NCBI GenBank assembly: GCA_004297825.1
Contig: SCSX01000015.1
Span: 62,001 to 126,000, forward strand
Direction of reading: 5' to 3'
DNA from: Spirochaetota bacterium
Lineage (GTDB): Bacteria; Spirochaetota; UBA4802; UBA5368
Length of the DNA: 64,000 bases
Each line of letters begins with the position of its first letter. The first letter of the stretch is position 1. The translations under genes were made by a program, and so were the position numbers. The notes under the pieces are model-generated. The model was not told the origin of the DNA, searched no databases, and saw only the letters and a list, made by a program, of their open reading frames with translations. Shown here piece after piece: positions 8,483-18,661 of this stretch.

Positions 8483-10792
8483 TTACGCGGTTTCGGACGC
8501 CGATTCAAGAATTTTTTCCGACGAAAGGCGCTTTTCCAGGAGCACCTCGTTTCCCTTCCGGTTAAAGGTAATCTTGTCGAAGATGTTCAATGCCATGGTT
8601 ATGCCCCTGCCATGGTAGAGCATCTCATCGTTCACCTTCCGGTGAATTTTATCCATCATGATTTTATAATCGAACCCGTTGCCGTCATCCGATATTTTAT
8701 ACGCGGCTTTCTCCGGGGACAGGAGGTATTCTATACGGACTTTTTTGTCCTTTAAATGGGGTTCCTGCTGCCGCTTCATCACGAATTCTATATAATTGTC
8801 TTCCATTGTTGCCTGCGTCTTTTCCTCGAACGTGATGTTCAGATTACCGTGCTCGATGGCATTGATGATCATCTCGCGGAGCCCTATCCTCATGAATTTG
8901 ACATCCTGGGGTTCCAGGTATCGGGCTAAATTTCTCACGAGCCGGTGGCTGATCTCCTCCGCGGTGATGAGGAAATTGCCTATTTCGTATTTCTGGCGTT
9001 CCGATATGAAATAGTTGAGGAGCGCGTCTTCCCCCACGTGTGACGCCCTGCCCAGGAACTCATTTTTCCCCTCGATGGTGATGCCCTCGAGGCGCAGCAC
9101 GAAATTCTGCGGTTCAACCCCCGCCAGCGGCTTGAGAAGAACCTTCGCGCTCGCGGGCACGCCCTCGCTGGTAAGAGAATCGAGCTTTTCCAGCATGAGT
9201 TTTTTCGTGACGCCCGCATCCTGGGGATCGTCGTACACGATATCGAAAAGGCTGTACGTCCTGATCTCCTCGGGCGACGCGTGCAGGAATTTCAGGAACG
9301 CCTTGTTGGCGTTCTGGAACTTCAAACCCGCGTCGAGCGTGAATATGCACTCGTTGGTACCCTCGACGAGCACCTTGTACTTCTCCTCCGAAATGCTGAT
9401 GCTCCGGTTGGCCTCGTCGAGATCGCTGATCTTCTGCTTGAGGCTGAGATTCAACTTTTCGTTCTTCACCTGGAGGCCGATGAACTTGTTCGAAAGGATG
9501 AGCGCGGTTCCTATCACGAACATGAAAAAGCCGTACCGCGTAAGCACCAAGTCCATGTTGAGCAGGGTTGCGTCGATTATATCAAAAATCGTGGTCGACG
9601 CAAGCACCAGCACGCCGATTATCAGGTTTCCCGCTATTGTGTGCCACATGGTTGCGCGTAGCGCGTCCAGCCTGGGATAGCGCGCCCCGATCCGAATGGA
9701 TTTTTTATGCATGATTCCCAGGTTCATGAAAAATTTCCTGCCTATCCGGAACACGCTGTAATAGGCGATGGGGATGATGCTCGTGATCTGCCAGACCCTG
9801 AGCACGTCGACCGCGAACGCCTGCGTCGTGGGGAATACGACAATCAGGATAAGAAAGGCGCAGAATCCGCCATAGATCACGTTGAACAGGGAAATGCTTC
9901 GTTCCAGTATGTCGTCAAAGAATAGCCCGATGAGCGGAACGAGCGTGAACAGGGAAGTAAGTTCGAGCCGGAAAATGGTATTCGAATCGGTGAGCACGGA
10001 TTCGACCGTATGGGTGCGCATGAACAGGTATATGAACAACATCACGCAAAAAAGCCCGTAGTAGAGGTTGAACGCCTCCCCCTTCCGGTTCGAGAAAAGA
10101 AACAGGTAATAGAGACCCAGAAACCCGTACAGAACGATGAATGCTATCGGGATGGTCTCCGATATCTGCGCGGCAAGCGTTTCGTATTCGTCGATCACAT
10201 AGGGCTTCGTATGCAGGAATCCCGTATCCGTAAAGGTGGGGTCGCCCGTCACCCTGAATGCAAGGACGTTTTCGCCGGCCTTGATTATCCGCGGATCCAG
10301 GTGGACAAGGACATGACGCGACGATTTATGCCGGTCGATTCCGCCTTCGCCGTCGATATGCATCTCGCTGCGCAGCATGACGCCATTTACGTATATCTCC
10401 CAGTTGTCGGAAATATGCGCGAGGAGGAGGCCAAGGGCTTTCCCCTTTTCAAGGTGCGAGGAATCCAGCGCGAAACGTGTCACGAAGGTGAACTGCTCGG
10501 GTTTGTAGTCGTGGAGTGAGAAGATCGTACGAGCCGGAATATCCGGAAGGTTCAGGCTCTTTACCTGGATCGGCCGCATTCCGTTATCGGACGGGGGCAC
10601 GGCGATCCACGCTTTATCCGTCTTGTCCGGAAGCCTGGTTGTCCACCTGGGTGAAAAGCCGGTTCGCGCGTACATTGTTTCCGCGGTGAGGTCGACTATC
10701 GCCGCGCTCACCGCCGGAGGGAACGCGACCGCCACGCCAATCGCGGCCAAGCATAGCGCGATCAATCGCGCGCGAATGTGTATTCTATTCAT
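8483..10792 (-). CDS. 7TM-DISM sensor with PAS and RsbW-like ATPase domain
   Basis: A 769-residue membrane sensor. After a signal peptide (cleavage near AVSAA) comes an extracellular ligand-binding domain of the 7TMR-DISM extracellular type to about residue 210, then seven membrane segments to about 440. A coiled coil and a PAS domain (EKYKVLVEGTNECIF) follow, then a C-terminal GHKL ATPase with the N-box LREMIINAIEHGN and the G1/G2 boxes SDDGNGFD and GRGITMAL. No phospho-acceptor histidine box is visible, so it resembles anti-sigma serine kinases more than histidine kinases. It is divergent from a lipoprotein with a SpoIIE-like phosphatase domain, the usual partner activity in partner-switching pathways. 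Confidence 0.85.
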   Translation of the reverse strand: MNRIHIRARLIALCLAAIGVAVAFPPAVSAAIVDLTAETMYARTGFSPRWTTRLPDKTDKAWIAVPPSDNGMRPIQVKSLNLPDIPARTIFSLHDYKPEQFTFVTRFALDSSHLEKGKALGLLLAHISDNWEIYVNGVMLRSEMHIDGEGGIDRHKSSRHVLVHLDPRIIKAGENVLAFRVTGDPTFTDTGFLHTKPYVIDEYETLAAQISETIPIAFIVLYGFLGLYYLFLFSNRKGEAFNLYYGLFCVMLFIYLFMRTHTVESVLTDSNTIFRLELTSLFTLVPLIGLFFDDILERSISLFNVIYGGFCAFLILIVVFPTTQAFAVDVLRVWQITSIIPIAYYSVFRIGRKFFMNLGIMHKKSIRIGARYPRLDALRATMWHTIAGNLIIGVLVLASTTIFDIIDATLLNMDLVLTRYGFFMFVIGTALILSNKFIGLQVKNEKLNLSLKQKISDLDEANRSISISEEKYKVLVEGTNECIFTLDAGLKFQNANKAFLKFLHASPEEIRTYSLFDIVYDDPQDAGVTKKLMLEKLDSLTSEGVPASAKVLLKPLAGVEPQNFVLRLEGITIEGKNEFLGRASHVGEDALLNYFISERQKYEIGNFLITAEEISHRLVRNLARYLEPQDVKFMRIGLREMIINAIEHGNLNITFEEKTQATMEDNYIEFVMKRQQEPHLKDKKVRIEYLLSPEKAAYKISDDGNGFDYKIMMDKIHRKVNDEMLYHGRGITMALNIFDKITFNRKGNEVLLEKRLSSEKILESASETA

Positions 10793-10976
10793 TAATATTC
10801 CTTAATGTACATAATTGTATCGCACGTGATTGCCGGCGTCAATCGAATTTCAAACTACGAGTGTTCCGGGAATCACCTCTACCGGCAGCCGCTAAAAAAT
10901 GCTGGCGCAAACGGTTTTCATGCGGTACTATCCGAACTACCGTATCGAGACGAATTTACCCGGTGGAACGACGCCC

Positions 10977-13103
10977 ATGAAAACCAATGCACGAGTCCCA
11001 GGCACGCCCAACCTACCCGCCCGCATAAGGGCACTCCCCGCGGCGCTCCTGCTCTGCATATGCGCCCTCGGGGCCTGTGACGGCGGACCGGCGCAGGATG
11101 GAATGCTTGAAAGCGGATGGACCTATACCACGGGGGATCGCGACGAAAAACCGGCGCAGATCGCGGGCAGGGTGTTCCGCCCCGTCCCGGATATGAGCGA
11201 TCTTTCGCGGCTGGTCCCGTCGTCCCAGGACGGCTATGTCTGGCTTAAAAATGAATTCACGCTTCCCGCGCCCCTCCGCGGAAAGTCCTGCTCCATGCTC
11301 CTTGGGCGCATAACCGTGGCGGACGAGGCGTGGCTGAACGGTGAATTGCTGGGGCATCACGGGGGATTCCCTCCCGCCCTTTTCCGGGAATGGAACCGGT
11401 ATCGTCACTACCCGGTGAATCCGGGACTCATGCGCGAGAACGGCCCGAATATCATCCTGCTAAAAGTGTACGTGAGCGACGGGGGCGGCGTTTCCGGACG
11501 CATCGTCGTTGCCGAGCGCTCATTTTCGGAACGCTTCTCCGCGCGCGCCGAATTCCTTGGCTCTTCCCTCTTCGGGGCTATCGCCCTGCTGCTCTTTGCC
11601 GCGGGAATATATCACCTGTTCCTTTTCCTCATGCGCACACGGGGAAAAGAGTATCTGTACTTCGCGCTGCTCTGCCTTTCGTTCGGCCTGTACCTCGCGG
11701 ACAGGTTCTTTACGCGTCTTCCGTGGGGCGATCAGCCCCCGTTTTCATATGGGATTTTCAGCAAGGTCATTTTCATATCGGCACTCTGCGCCGGTTTTTT
11801 CTTCACGCGCTTCCTGAAGGAGTTCCTTCGCCGTGACGAGCGCCTCCGTGGAATGGCAGTATCGGCGGCCATCCTGGCCGTTCCCGCGCTCGTCGCCCTC
11901 TTTGCCCCGGATTATCACGCGCTCGTGTCGCTGCGGCCGCTGTTTCTCGTCTTCCTGGGACTGCAGATTTTGCTCGCCGCGACTATGCTCGGGCGGGCGC
12001 TGTGGGCAAAGGCGGACGGGGCATTGACGATGCTCGCCTGTACGGTCCCGCTCGCGGTCTTTATCGTGGCGGCCCTCGCGCTGCGCGGGGATGCGTTCTT
12101 CGATGAATATTTCTTTTTTCCCGACATGGGTGTCGCCGCGTTCCTCCTGGGAATCACGTTCATACTCGCCGCACGGGGGACGCAGGAAAGCGCAACTGCC
12201 TCATCGATCCCGGGCAGCGCGGCTCTGCACGCTCATGCCGTTATTCCGGCGGAGGGAAATACTTCACGGGACGAGCCCGCGGCCGCTGTCCCCGAAAACG
12301 CGCCCGCGACAAACGCCGCCGTTGAGCGCGAGCTCGGGGAGGCACGCGCGTCCGCGTCGCGCTACGCGTGGATGATGGCGCAGGCCCAGAAATACCTGTT
12401 CACGGCGGAACCCCCCGTGTGCGACGGCTGGGAGATCGCACGCGTGTACCGGCCGGTGTCGGACATCGCCGGCGAGATGCACGATTTTCACACGGACGGT
12501 TCCACTCTTTCCGGCGCCTGGCTTTTCGAGTCTTCCGGAAGGGGTATGGGCGGGGGGCTGGTCACGCTCATGCTGAACGGGCTCGCGAGGCGTCACTTCA
12601 CCGCCGACGGCGCGGTGAAACTCACGTCGATCATGGAGAAAATCAACGGGGACCTGGCCCCGGCGCTCAGGCAGAGCGGCGACTACGCGAGCGGGATCCT
12701 TCTCCGCTTCAGGGATGATATCGTGGAATACGTGAACGCGGGACATCCGGACCTGCTCCTGCGCAAGGCGGCCACCGGATCGATAAAGGCGGTGACGATG
12801 AGGGACCGCGACATCAAGGGGATATTCCTGGGGATACGCGTGGATGAGGCGGCCTATACCGGTCTGAGTTTCCGCCTCGCCCCCGGCGACGCGCTGCTCC
12901 TCTACTCCGACTGCCTGAGTGAAAGCGTGAATGGAAGCGGCGAGCCCTACGGCATGGATCGGGTCGCCGATTCGCTGGCCGGTGCTCCCCGTGCCGGCGC
13001 AACAGACGTGCTCGCGCACATCTCCGGGGCGTTCGACGCCTTCATGGGCGACCGAACGCCTTCCGACGACCTGAGCATTATCGTCATCATGAAAACCGTG
13101 TGA
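10977..13103 (+). CDS. Lipoprotein-anchored 7TM sensor with SpoIIE-like PP2C domain
   Basis: The ATG at 10977 with GGTGGA 9 bases upstream gives 708 residues. A lipobox (CALGAC) ends the signal sequence. A galactose-binding-like extracellular domain (DEAWLNGELLGHHGG) is followed by about seven membrane segments, a linker, and a C-terminal PP2C/SpoIIE domain. That domain keeps VNAGHP, YSDCLSE and a final DDLSIIVI. The usual D-x-SGHG motif reads ESSGRG, so an acidic metal ligand is Glu instead of Asp and the His is lost. It may be a weak phosphatase or a binding-only version. It is transcribed away from the 7TM-DISM kinase-like gene, 184 bases between starts. Confidence 0.83.
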   Translation: MKTNARVPGTPNLPARIRALPAALLLCICALGACDGGPAQDGMLESGWTYTTGDRDEKPAQIAGRVFRPVPDMSDLSRLVPSSQDGYVWLKNEFTLPAPLRGKSCSMLLGRITVADEAWLNGELLGHHGGFPPALFREWNRYRHYPVNPGLMRENGPNIILLKVYVSDGGGVSGRIVVAERSFSERFSARAEFLGSSLFGAIALLLFAAGIYHLFLFLMRTRGKEYLYFALLCLSFGLYLADRFFTRLPWGDQPPFSYGIFSKVIFISALCAGFFFTRFLKEFLRRDERLRGMAVSAAILAVPALVALFAPDYHALVSLRPLFLVFLGLQILLAATMLGRALWAKADGALTMLACTVPLAVFIVAALALRGDAFFDEYFFFPDMGVAAFLLGITFILAARGTQESATASSIPGSAALHAHAVIPAEGNTSRDEPAAAVPENAPATNAAVERELGEARASASRYAWMMAQAQKYLFTAEPPVCDGWEIARVYRPVSDIAGEMHDFHTDGSTLSGAWLFESSGRGMGGGLVTLMLNGLARRHFTADGAVKLTSIMEKINGDLAPALRQSGDYASGILLRFRDDIVEYVNAGHPDLLLRKAATGSIKAVTMRDRDIKGIFLGIRVDEAAYTGLSFRLAPGDALLLYSDCLSESVNGSGEPYGMDRVADSLAGAPRAGATDVLAHISGAFDAFMGDRTPSDDLSIIVIMKTV

Positions 13104-13107
13104 CCCG

Positions 13108-14991
13108 TCAGCCCCACAGCATGTCCCTGAGCCCCGACGCGCGGCTGACGGGATTGCCTATCGCATAACGAAGCGCCGCGGCGCTCCCCCCTATGAGCAC
13201 CGATTCCCGCGCCCGGGTGAGCGCGGTATACACGAGCTCCCGCGTGAGCACGGGGGAAACCGTTTCGGGAAGGACGAGCATGACCGAGTCGAACTCGGAG
13301 CCCTGGCTCTTGTGCACGGTCATCGCGTAGACGGTCATATGCTCGGGCATGCGCACGGGCGAAAGATGCCGGAAACCGCCGTCCTCGTCCCTGAACACCG
13401 CGGTGCGCGCGCCGGCCCCGCCGCCGTCCATAACGATGCCCACGTCGCCGTTGTAAAGCCGCTGCCGGTGATCGTTGCGCGTGATCATGACCGGCCTTCC
13501 CGCGTAGAAGCGGCCCCCGCCGGCGGGCAGTCCACGCTCCCCGAGCTCATGCTCAATGAGCCTGTTCACCCCTTCGACCCCGGCGGGTCCGCCGCGGAGC
13601 GCGCACAGGACGATGAAGCGCGCGTACGCGTCGAACGCCTCTTCGGGAGACTTTGCTTTCGCGAAGGCGAAGGCGCCGCGGTCGATTTCCCCGCGTAGCG
13701 CCTCCTCGACGCCTGCTTCGCCGGGCTTCAAGAGCCGCACGCCGGGATATTTCCCGGAGGTGAGCACCTCCATGGCCGCGTCCGCGTCCCCTTCCCTCAC
13801 GGCGCCCCCCAGCTTCCCAATCCCGCTCTCGCTGCCGAAACGATAGCTCCTGCGAAGTATCACGATCGAGTCGGCGATAGGCTTCTCGAAAAGCCCGCCC
13901 GCAAGTGGGGCGAGGTCCTCCCCCGCGTACTGCGCGGCGATCCCCACGAACCTTCCCGAATACCGGTGCTCCCTACCGGTGTCGCAGATATCGCCCAGCA
14001 CGGCACCCGCCTCCACCGATGCGAGCTGGTCCCGGTCCCCCAGGAGGATGAGGCGCGCTTCGGGCCGTACCGCATCGGCGAGCTTCGCCATGAGCGCCAG
14101 GTCGGCCATCGAGGATTCGTCCACCACCACGATATCGTGCGGGAGGGGGTTCCCGGAATCGTGGCGGAAGTACGGCGTTCCGCCGGACGGGCCCAGCAGC
14201 CGGTGAATGGTGGATGCGTCGTCCGGAAGGCGCGCGCGCACGGCGCCGTCGCTCGCGAGGGTATTCCTGGCCGCGGCTATGGATTCCTGGAGGCGCGCCG
14301 CCGCCTTGCCCGTGGGCGCGCACAGCGCGATACTGCATTCCGTCCCGGCGGCAAGGGCCTGTTCTATCAATAGCGCCAGGATGCGCGCCACGGTCCTGCT
14401 TTTCCCCGTGCCCGGCCCCCCGGAAATCACCGAGAACCCGTTCATCACCGCATTGAGCGCCGCGATCTTCTGCCAGTCCGTTTCCCCTGGTATGGCCGCG
14501 CCGAAAAGCCTGTTCAGCCCGTCACGCAGGAGCCCCGGATCGGCGGGCTCACGCTGCAGCGCAAGGCGCGCCCCGATATTCTGCGCGAGATCCCGTTCGT
14601 AGCGCCAGTAGCGGTACAGGTACAGCCTGTCGTGTTCGTCCAGCACGAGCGGGGTGAAATCGCCCGGCCTGCCCGCCACGCCGCTTCGGAGGATCGCGCT
14701 GCGCCATTCGGCAAGGGGCGGATAATCCGGCGCGTTACCTGTTACGCCCGGCGTTTCCGCGACCGGAAGCCCGGCCAGTGACGGCAGGTGGGCGCAGATA
14801 TTACCCTCCGCGGTCGCGCGGCTGGCGGCCAGGCACGCAAGGTAGAGGGATGAATCCTCCCCCACGCCGAGCGTTACCAGGAATTCCGAAAGTCTCCGGT
14901 CGAGCGGACTGAAACCGGCTTCCCCCGCGAATGCGCGCAGATTTTCCAGCGTGTCAACCGCCATATCCCGCCCTCGTCCCGTGACATTCAA
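13108..14991 (-). CDS. recD: Exodeoxyribonuclease V subunit alpha (RecD)
   Basis: The fast 5'-3' helicase subunit of RecBCD, 627 residues, close to the E. coli length. An N-terminal RecD-specific domain precedes Walker A GGPGTGKS (191-198) and Walker B VVDESSMADLALM; the C-terminal UvrD-like half has TVHKSQGSEFDSV and VYTALTRARE. The start is either the ATG at 14989-14991 or the in-frame ATG at 14962-14964, which has GAGG 7 bases before it. It is the last gene of recC-recB-recD and ends 4 bases from the convergent PP2C-domain gene. Confidence 0.95.
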   Translation of the reverse strand: MNVTGRGRDMAVDTLENLRAFAGEAGFSPLDRRLSEFLVTLGVGEDSSLYLACLAASRATAEGNICAHLPSLAGLPVAETPGVTGNAPDYPPLAEWRSAILRSGVAGRPGDFTPLVLDEHDRLYLYRYWRYERDLAQNIGARLALQREPADPGLLRDGLNRLFGAAIPGETDWQKIAALNAVMNGFSVISGGPGTGKSRTVARILALLIEQALAAGTECSIALCAPTGKAAARLQESIAAARNTLASDGAVRARLPDDASTIHRLLGPSGGTPYFRHDSGNPLPHDIVVVDESSMADLALMAKLADAVRPEARLILLGDRDQLASVEAGAVLGDICDTGREHRYSGRFVGIAAQYAGEDLAPLAGGLFEKPIADSIVILRRSYRFGSESGIGKLGGAVREGDADAAMEVLTSGKYPGVRLLKPGEAGVEEALRGEIDRGAFAFAKAKSPEEAFDAYARFIVLCALRGGPAGVEGVNRLIEHELGERGLPAGGGRFYAGRPVMITRNDHRQRLYNGDVGIVMDGGGAGARTAVFRDEDGGFRHLSPVRMPEHMTVYAMTVHKSQGSEFDSVMLVLPETVSPVLTRELVYTALTRARESVLIGGSAAALRYAIGNPVSRASGLRDMLWG

Positions 14992-15045
14992 ATTCGTGTT
15001 CCCCCGGCATTAACCCGCACCGACCGTGGCGGGTATTCGAACCCA

Positions 15046-18000
15046 TCATGATTCCATCCCCTCGCACAGGTAGCGGTCAAGTTTCATCACGTGTTCGCGT
15101 TCGGGCCTCGCGGCGTGGACGCCGCACCCCGGCGCTTCGACGGCGTCGATGCCCCTTATGAACAGGTACAGCGCGCCTCCGAAATTCCGGTCGTAGTCGT
15201 AGTCCTTCACACGGCCCGCGAGATACCGGTTCAGGGCAACGGTGTAGAGCATATATTGGAGATCGTAGCGATGCCTCTGCATTTCACGCAACATGCGCGC
15301 GGGCGTGTAATCCGCCGCCGATTCCCCCAGGTGATTCGATTTCCAGTCGACCAGGTAATACCGTTCGCCACGCTTGAATACGAGGTCCATGAAACCACGG
15401 AGAAATCCGCGATGGGATTCGAACTCGAGCGCGGGGAAGGCGTCGCGGGCGAATCCCCCCCCTGACGAAATCCCGCACCCGGCGAGCACCGATGATAATC
15501 CCGGGGAGCCTATCTTCTCGAGCGGGAAAAAGAACTCGAGCTCGCTCATCCTGTCGCCCGGAGAAACGGCCGCAAGGGAGGCTTCCTTCCCGGCGCCGTC
15601 AAGGGGAGCGCCCAGAACCCTGCCGAGCATGGCAATCACCGCGCTCTCCCATGCGGCATCGATTCCGTATGTATCGAGCGCCGCGCGTACCACGGGGGCC
15701 CAGCCCGCCCCGCCGCCGGTAAAATCTATCCGCTCGAACACGTAATGCAGCATGCTGCCCGCGCGCGTGCCGCGCGGAAAATGAGCGATCGAATCGAATG
15801 CGCCCGCGCGCGTTTCAGGCACCGATGCGAAATCGATCGCGTCATGGTCCCTTCCGCCGGATTCGGCGCCCCTTCCCGCGGCAATCATGCTGAAGCTCGA
15901 TATCCGCCACGTGCGCGGTATCGTCCCCCGAAATTCCCTGCTGCCGCACAATTCGTCGTCTTCGGGCCGCGCGTAGCCCCCCTGCATATCCGTATCGGGA
16001 AGCGGCGTTATGCACACGCCGGGAACACGCCCGGCGATATCATCAAGGGCACTGCGTATCTCGGCCGGGTCGATCGTGTCCATTATTTTCTTCAGCGATC
16101 CCTTCATGTCCGGATCGCCGGCGGCGGGCGCGCCATGAAGAAGATACGCCAGTGAGGATCGCTCGGAATCTTTTATCGGTCCCCACGCGAGGTAGCATCG
16201 GTACTTCGCCCGCGTGATCCCGACATACAGGAGGCGCATCTCCTCCGCCAGATCCTCCCGCCCCGCGAGAAGCGCGGCGCGTTCATCGTCCGCCGATACG
16301 CTTATCCTCAGTCGATCGTCCATATCCGGGTCGTGGAAGCTTACCGGTCCATTATGCGCCTGGGGCGTGCTCCACGCGAAGGTGCAGAACACCACCGGAA
16401 ACTCGAGTCCCTTGCTGCGGTGCACCGTGATGATCCTGACGGCGTCGTCGTCCGTCTCGAGCCGCAGGAGGCTGTCGTCGCCCGTGTAATCCCCCCGTAT
16501 CATGCCGGTGTACCACTTGAGCAGCCCGTCGATCCCCAGCCCCTTTTCCGTCTCGGCGCAATGGGCCAGCTCCGCCAGGTGCATGATGTTGGTGACGCGG
16601 CGCTCGCCGTCCGGGAGGGCGATAAGGTTCCGCTGTACCGATTCGCGCGCGGCGAGATCCCTGAACATGTGCATGAATCCGCGCCGCTCCCAGGCCGCCC
16701 GGTATTCATGGAACCGGGTGACCGCGCGGTCCCACGCCCGGTCATCCTCGATGAGCCGTGCAAGCGCATCGGCCCCCAGCCCGATCGCGTCCGTGATCAT
16801 GGCGGCGCGGATTACGGGTTCATTGGCCGGTTCGGCGGCGGCGCGCAATATCGTGTAGAGCTCGATCGCCTCATCCGATTTGAATACGCTCCCCGCCCCG
16901 TACCGCACGGAAGGCACGCCGACAGCGGAAAGGGCCCGGTGAACGGCCTCCCCCTGGTGGTGCATGCGCACCAGGACCGCGATATCCGCGGGTCGCAGGG
17001 ACCTGTCTCCGATCATGGTCTCCGACTCGCGGGACAGCAGGCGTGCGATCTCGAAGGCGGTCGACTCCGCCGCAAGCCCTGTCGCGGCACCTTTCAGTAT
17101 TTTTTCCTTCCCGTCCCCCGACTCCATGAGCCACACGGTGAGCGGCGGCGGTTTCTTGCCGCGTTCCGTAAGTTCAATGCGGTCGGGCACGCCGGCCGCG
17201 GCTATCGCGGGCAACGTGATTTCCCCGAATACGAAGGGATTCGGATGGCCGCCAAAAAGCCCCTGCACGGCGCGCACCAGTTCCGGATCGGAGCGCCAGT
17301 TCCGGTCGAGCGTATAACGGCGCCGCGCCCCGCGCGACGCCTTCATGTAGGCGAAAATGTCCGCCCCGCGGAAGGCGTAAATCGCCTGCTTGGGATCGCC
17401 GATCATGAACAGGGCGCTCCCCGGCCATGAAAAAATGGTGGAGAAAATTGAATACTGGACGGGGTCCGTGTCCTGGAACTCGTCTATGAGCGCGGCGGCG
17501 TACCTGTCCCTTACCGACCTCGCGAGGAAGGACTCGCCCCCCGCGCGCAGCGCGTCGTGCATGCCCGCCAGCAGGTCGTCGAAGCTACGCGTATTGAGCT
17601 TCGATTTGCGCGCGCGCAGCATTTCTGCCGCGTACCCGACGAAATCCATATGGAGCTTCTCCCGGAAATGGGCGAGTAGTCCGCGCGCCGCCGCGCGCGC
17701 GCTGCAGAGATCGTCGCATACCGTGAAAAACGGGTGGCGGGGCGCCGTCTTCCCCTTGTTCAACCGCTCCTGCATCCCGGCGTTCGAGAAAAGCTCCGGC
17801 TTCGCCGCGTCGGAAAGCGGATGGGCATTATCGAAATACCGGCCCATCTCCTTCGCGCGCGCGGTGAAATTCCTGTACCTGTTTCCGTTTAGGTCCTTCG
17901 CTTCGATCGCGCCCGAGACGAGGGATATCGCTTCATCCGAGTCCTTTGCCCAGGTCCGGGCCGCTTTTTCATAGTCTTCGCGCAGCCCGGAAAGGGCGGA

Positions 18001-18645
18001 TTCCACCTGGTGCGCTTCAACGCGCGCGGCCTCCGGACGGACGTATACATCGGACATCAGGGTGGTGCGGGAATAGAGCTCGACAAGCGCGGATGAGGCG
18101 GCGTAGCCCTTGTCGACCGCCGCGTACTCGGTGAACAGGGGAAGGCTCTCGTCGTACATTTTCTCGCGAAGGAAGTCCATTGCGAGGGTATGCAGCATTT
18201 CCGCTTCGTCGGTCACGAGCCGCGTATCGAACAGCGCCGCGCTCTCGAACGCGTAATCCATGAGCATCCTCTGGCAGAATCCGTGGATCGTATAGATCGC
18301 GGCCTCGTCGAACCCCCTGAGGGAAGTCTGAACCCAGAGCCTTGCCGCCGGGTCGCCCGCGCATCGCGCCGCGAGCGAGGCCATGAGCGGGTCCTTAAAC
18401 GAGGCTGCCTGGCGCGGTGCGGACGAATCGAGCAGATCACGCAGGCGCGTGCGAATCCGGCCCCGGAGCTCCTCCGTCGCGGCCTCGGTGAAGGTCACGA
18501 CGAGGACCTGGCCCGGACGCAGGCCCTTTTCCACAATGAGCCTCAGGTACAGCCCGGTGATCGCGTGCGTCTTGCCGGTTCCCGCGCTTGCCTCTATGAG
18601 GCTCGCCCCCTCGAGCGGACACGAGAGCGTGTCGAAGGGCTTCAT
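15046..18645 (-). CDS. recB: Exodeoxyribonuclease V subunit beta (RecB)
   Basis: The helicase-nuclease subunit of RecBCD, about 1200 residues. UvrD/Rep-type motifs are present: Walker A SAGTGKT near the N-terminus, LIDEFQDTDPVQ, GDPKQAIYAFRGAD, VHRSKGLEFPVV and YVGITRAKYR. The C-terminal RecB nuclease domain has YLVDWKSNHLGE and the Q-x-x-Y segment HRYDLQYMLY, so the nuclease looks intact. The ATG at 18643-18645 is preferred (AAGG 7 bases upstream); an ATG at 18667-18669 overlaps the end of recC by 8 bases. The complex repairs double-strand breaks and degrades linear foreign DNA. Confidence 0.95.
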   Translation of the reverse strand: MKPFDTLSCPLEGASLIEASAGTGKTHAITGLYLRLIVEKGLRPGQVLVVTFTEAATEELRGRIRTRLRDLLDSSAPRQAASFKDPLMASLAARCAGDPAARLWVQTSLRGFDEAAIYTIHGFCQRMLMDYAFESAALFDTRLVTDEAEMLHTLAMDFLREKMYDESLPLFTEYAAVDKGYAASSALVELYSRTTLMSDVYVRPEAARVEAHQVESALSGLREDYEKAARTWAKDSDEAISLVSGAIEAKDLNGNRYRNFTARAKEMGRYFDNAHPLSDAAKPELFSNAGMQERLNKGKTAPRHPFFTVCDDLCSARAAARGLLAHFREKLHMDFVGYAAEMLRARKSKLNTRSFDDLLAGMHDALRAGGESFLARSVRDRYAAALIDEFQDTDPVQYSIFSTIFSWPGSALFMIGDPKQAIYAFRGADIFAYMKASRGARRRYTLDRNWRSDPELVRAVQGLFGGHPNPFVFGEITLPAIAAAGVPDRIELTERGKKPPPLTVWLMESGDGKEKILKGAATGLAAESTAFEIARLLSRESETMIGDRSLRPADIAVLVRMHHQGEAVHRALSAVGVPSVRYGAGSVFKSDEAIELYTILRAAAEPANEPVIRAAMITDAIGLGADALARLIEDDRAWDRAVTRFHEYRAAWERRGFMHMFRDLAARESVQRNLIALPDGERRVTNIMHLAELAHCAETEKGLGIDGLLKWYTGMIRGDYTGDDSLLRLETDDDAVRIITVHRSKGLEFPVVFCTFAWSTPQAHNGPVSFHDPDMDDRLRISVSADDERAALLAGREDLAEEMRLLYVGITRAKYRCYLAWGPIKDSERSSLAYLLHGAPAAGDPDMKGSLKKIMDTIDPAEIRSALDDIAGRVPGVCITPLPDTDMQGGYARPEDDELCGSREFRGTIPRTWRISSFSMIAAGRGAESGGRDHDAIDFASVPETRAGAFDSIAHFPRGTRAGSMLHYVFERIDFTGGGAGWAPVVRAALDTYGIDAAWESAVIAMLGRVLGAPLDGAGKEASLAAVSPGDRMSELEFFFPLEKIGSPGLSSVLAGCGISSGGGFARDAFPALEFESHRGFLRGFMDLVFKRGERYYLVDWKSNHLGESAADYTPARMLREMQRHRYDLQYMLYTVALNRYLAGRVKDYDYDRNFGGALYLFIRGIDAVEAPGCGVHAARPEREHVMKLDRYLCEGMES

Positions 18646-18661
18646 ATCTCCGCCTTCCCCG

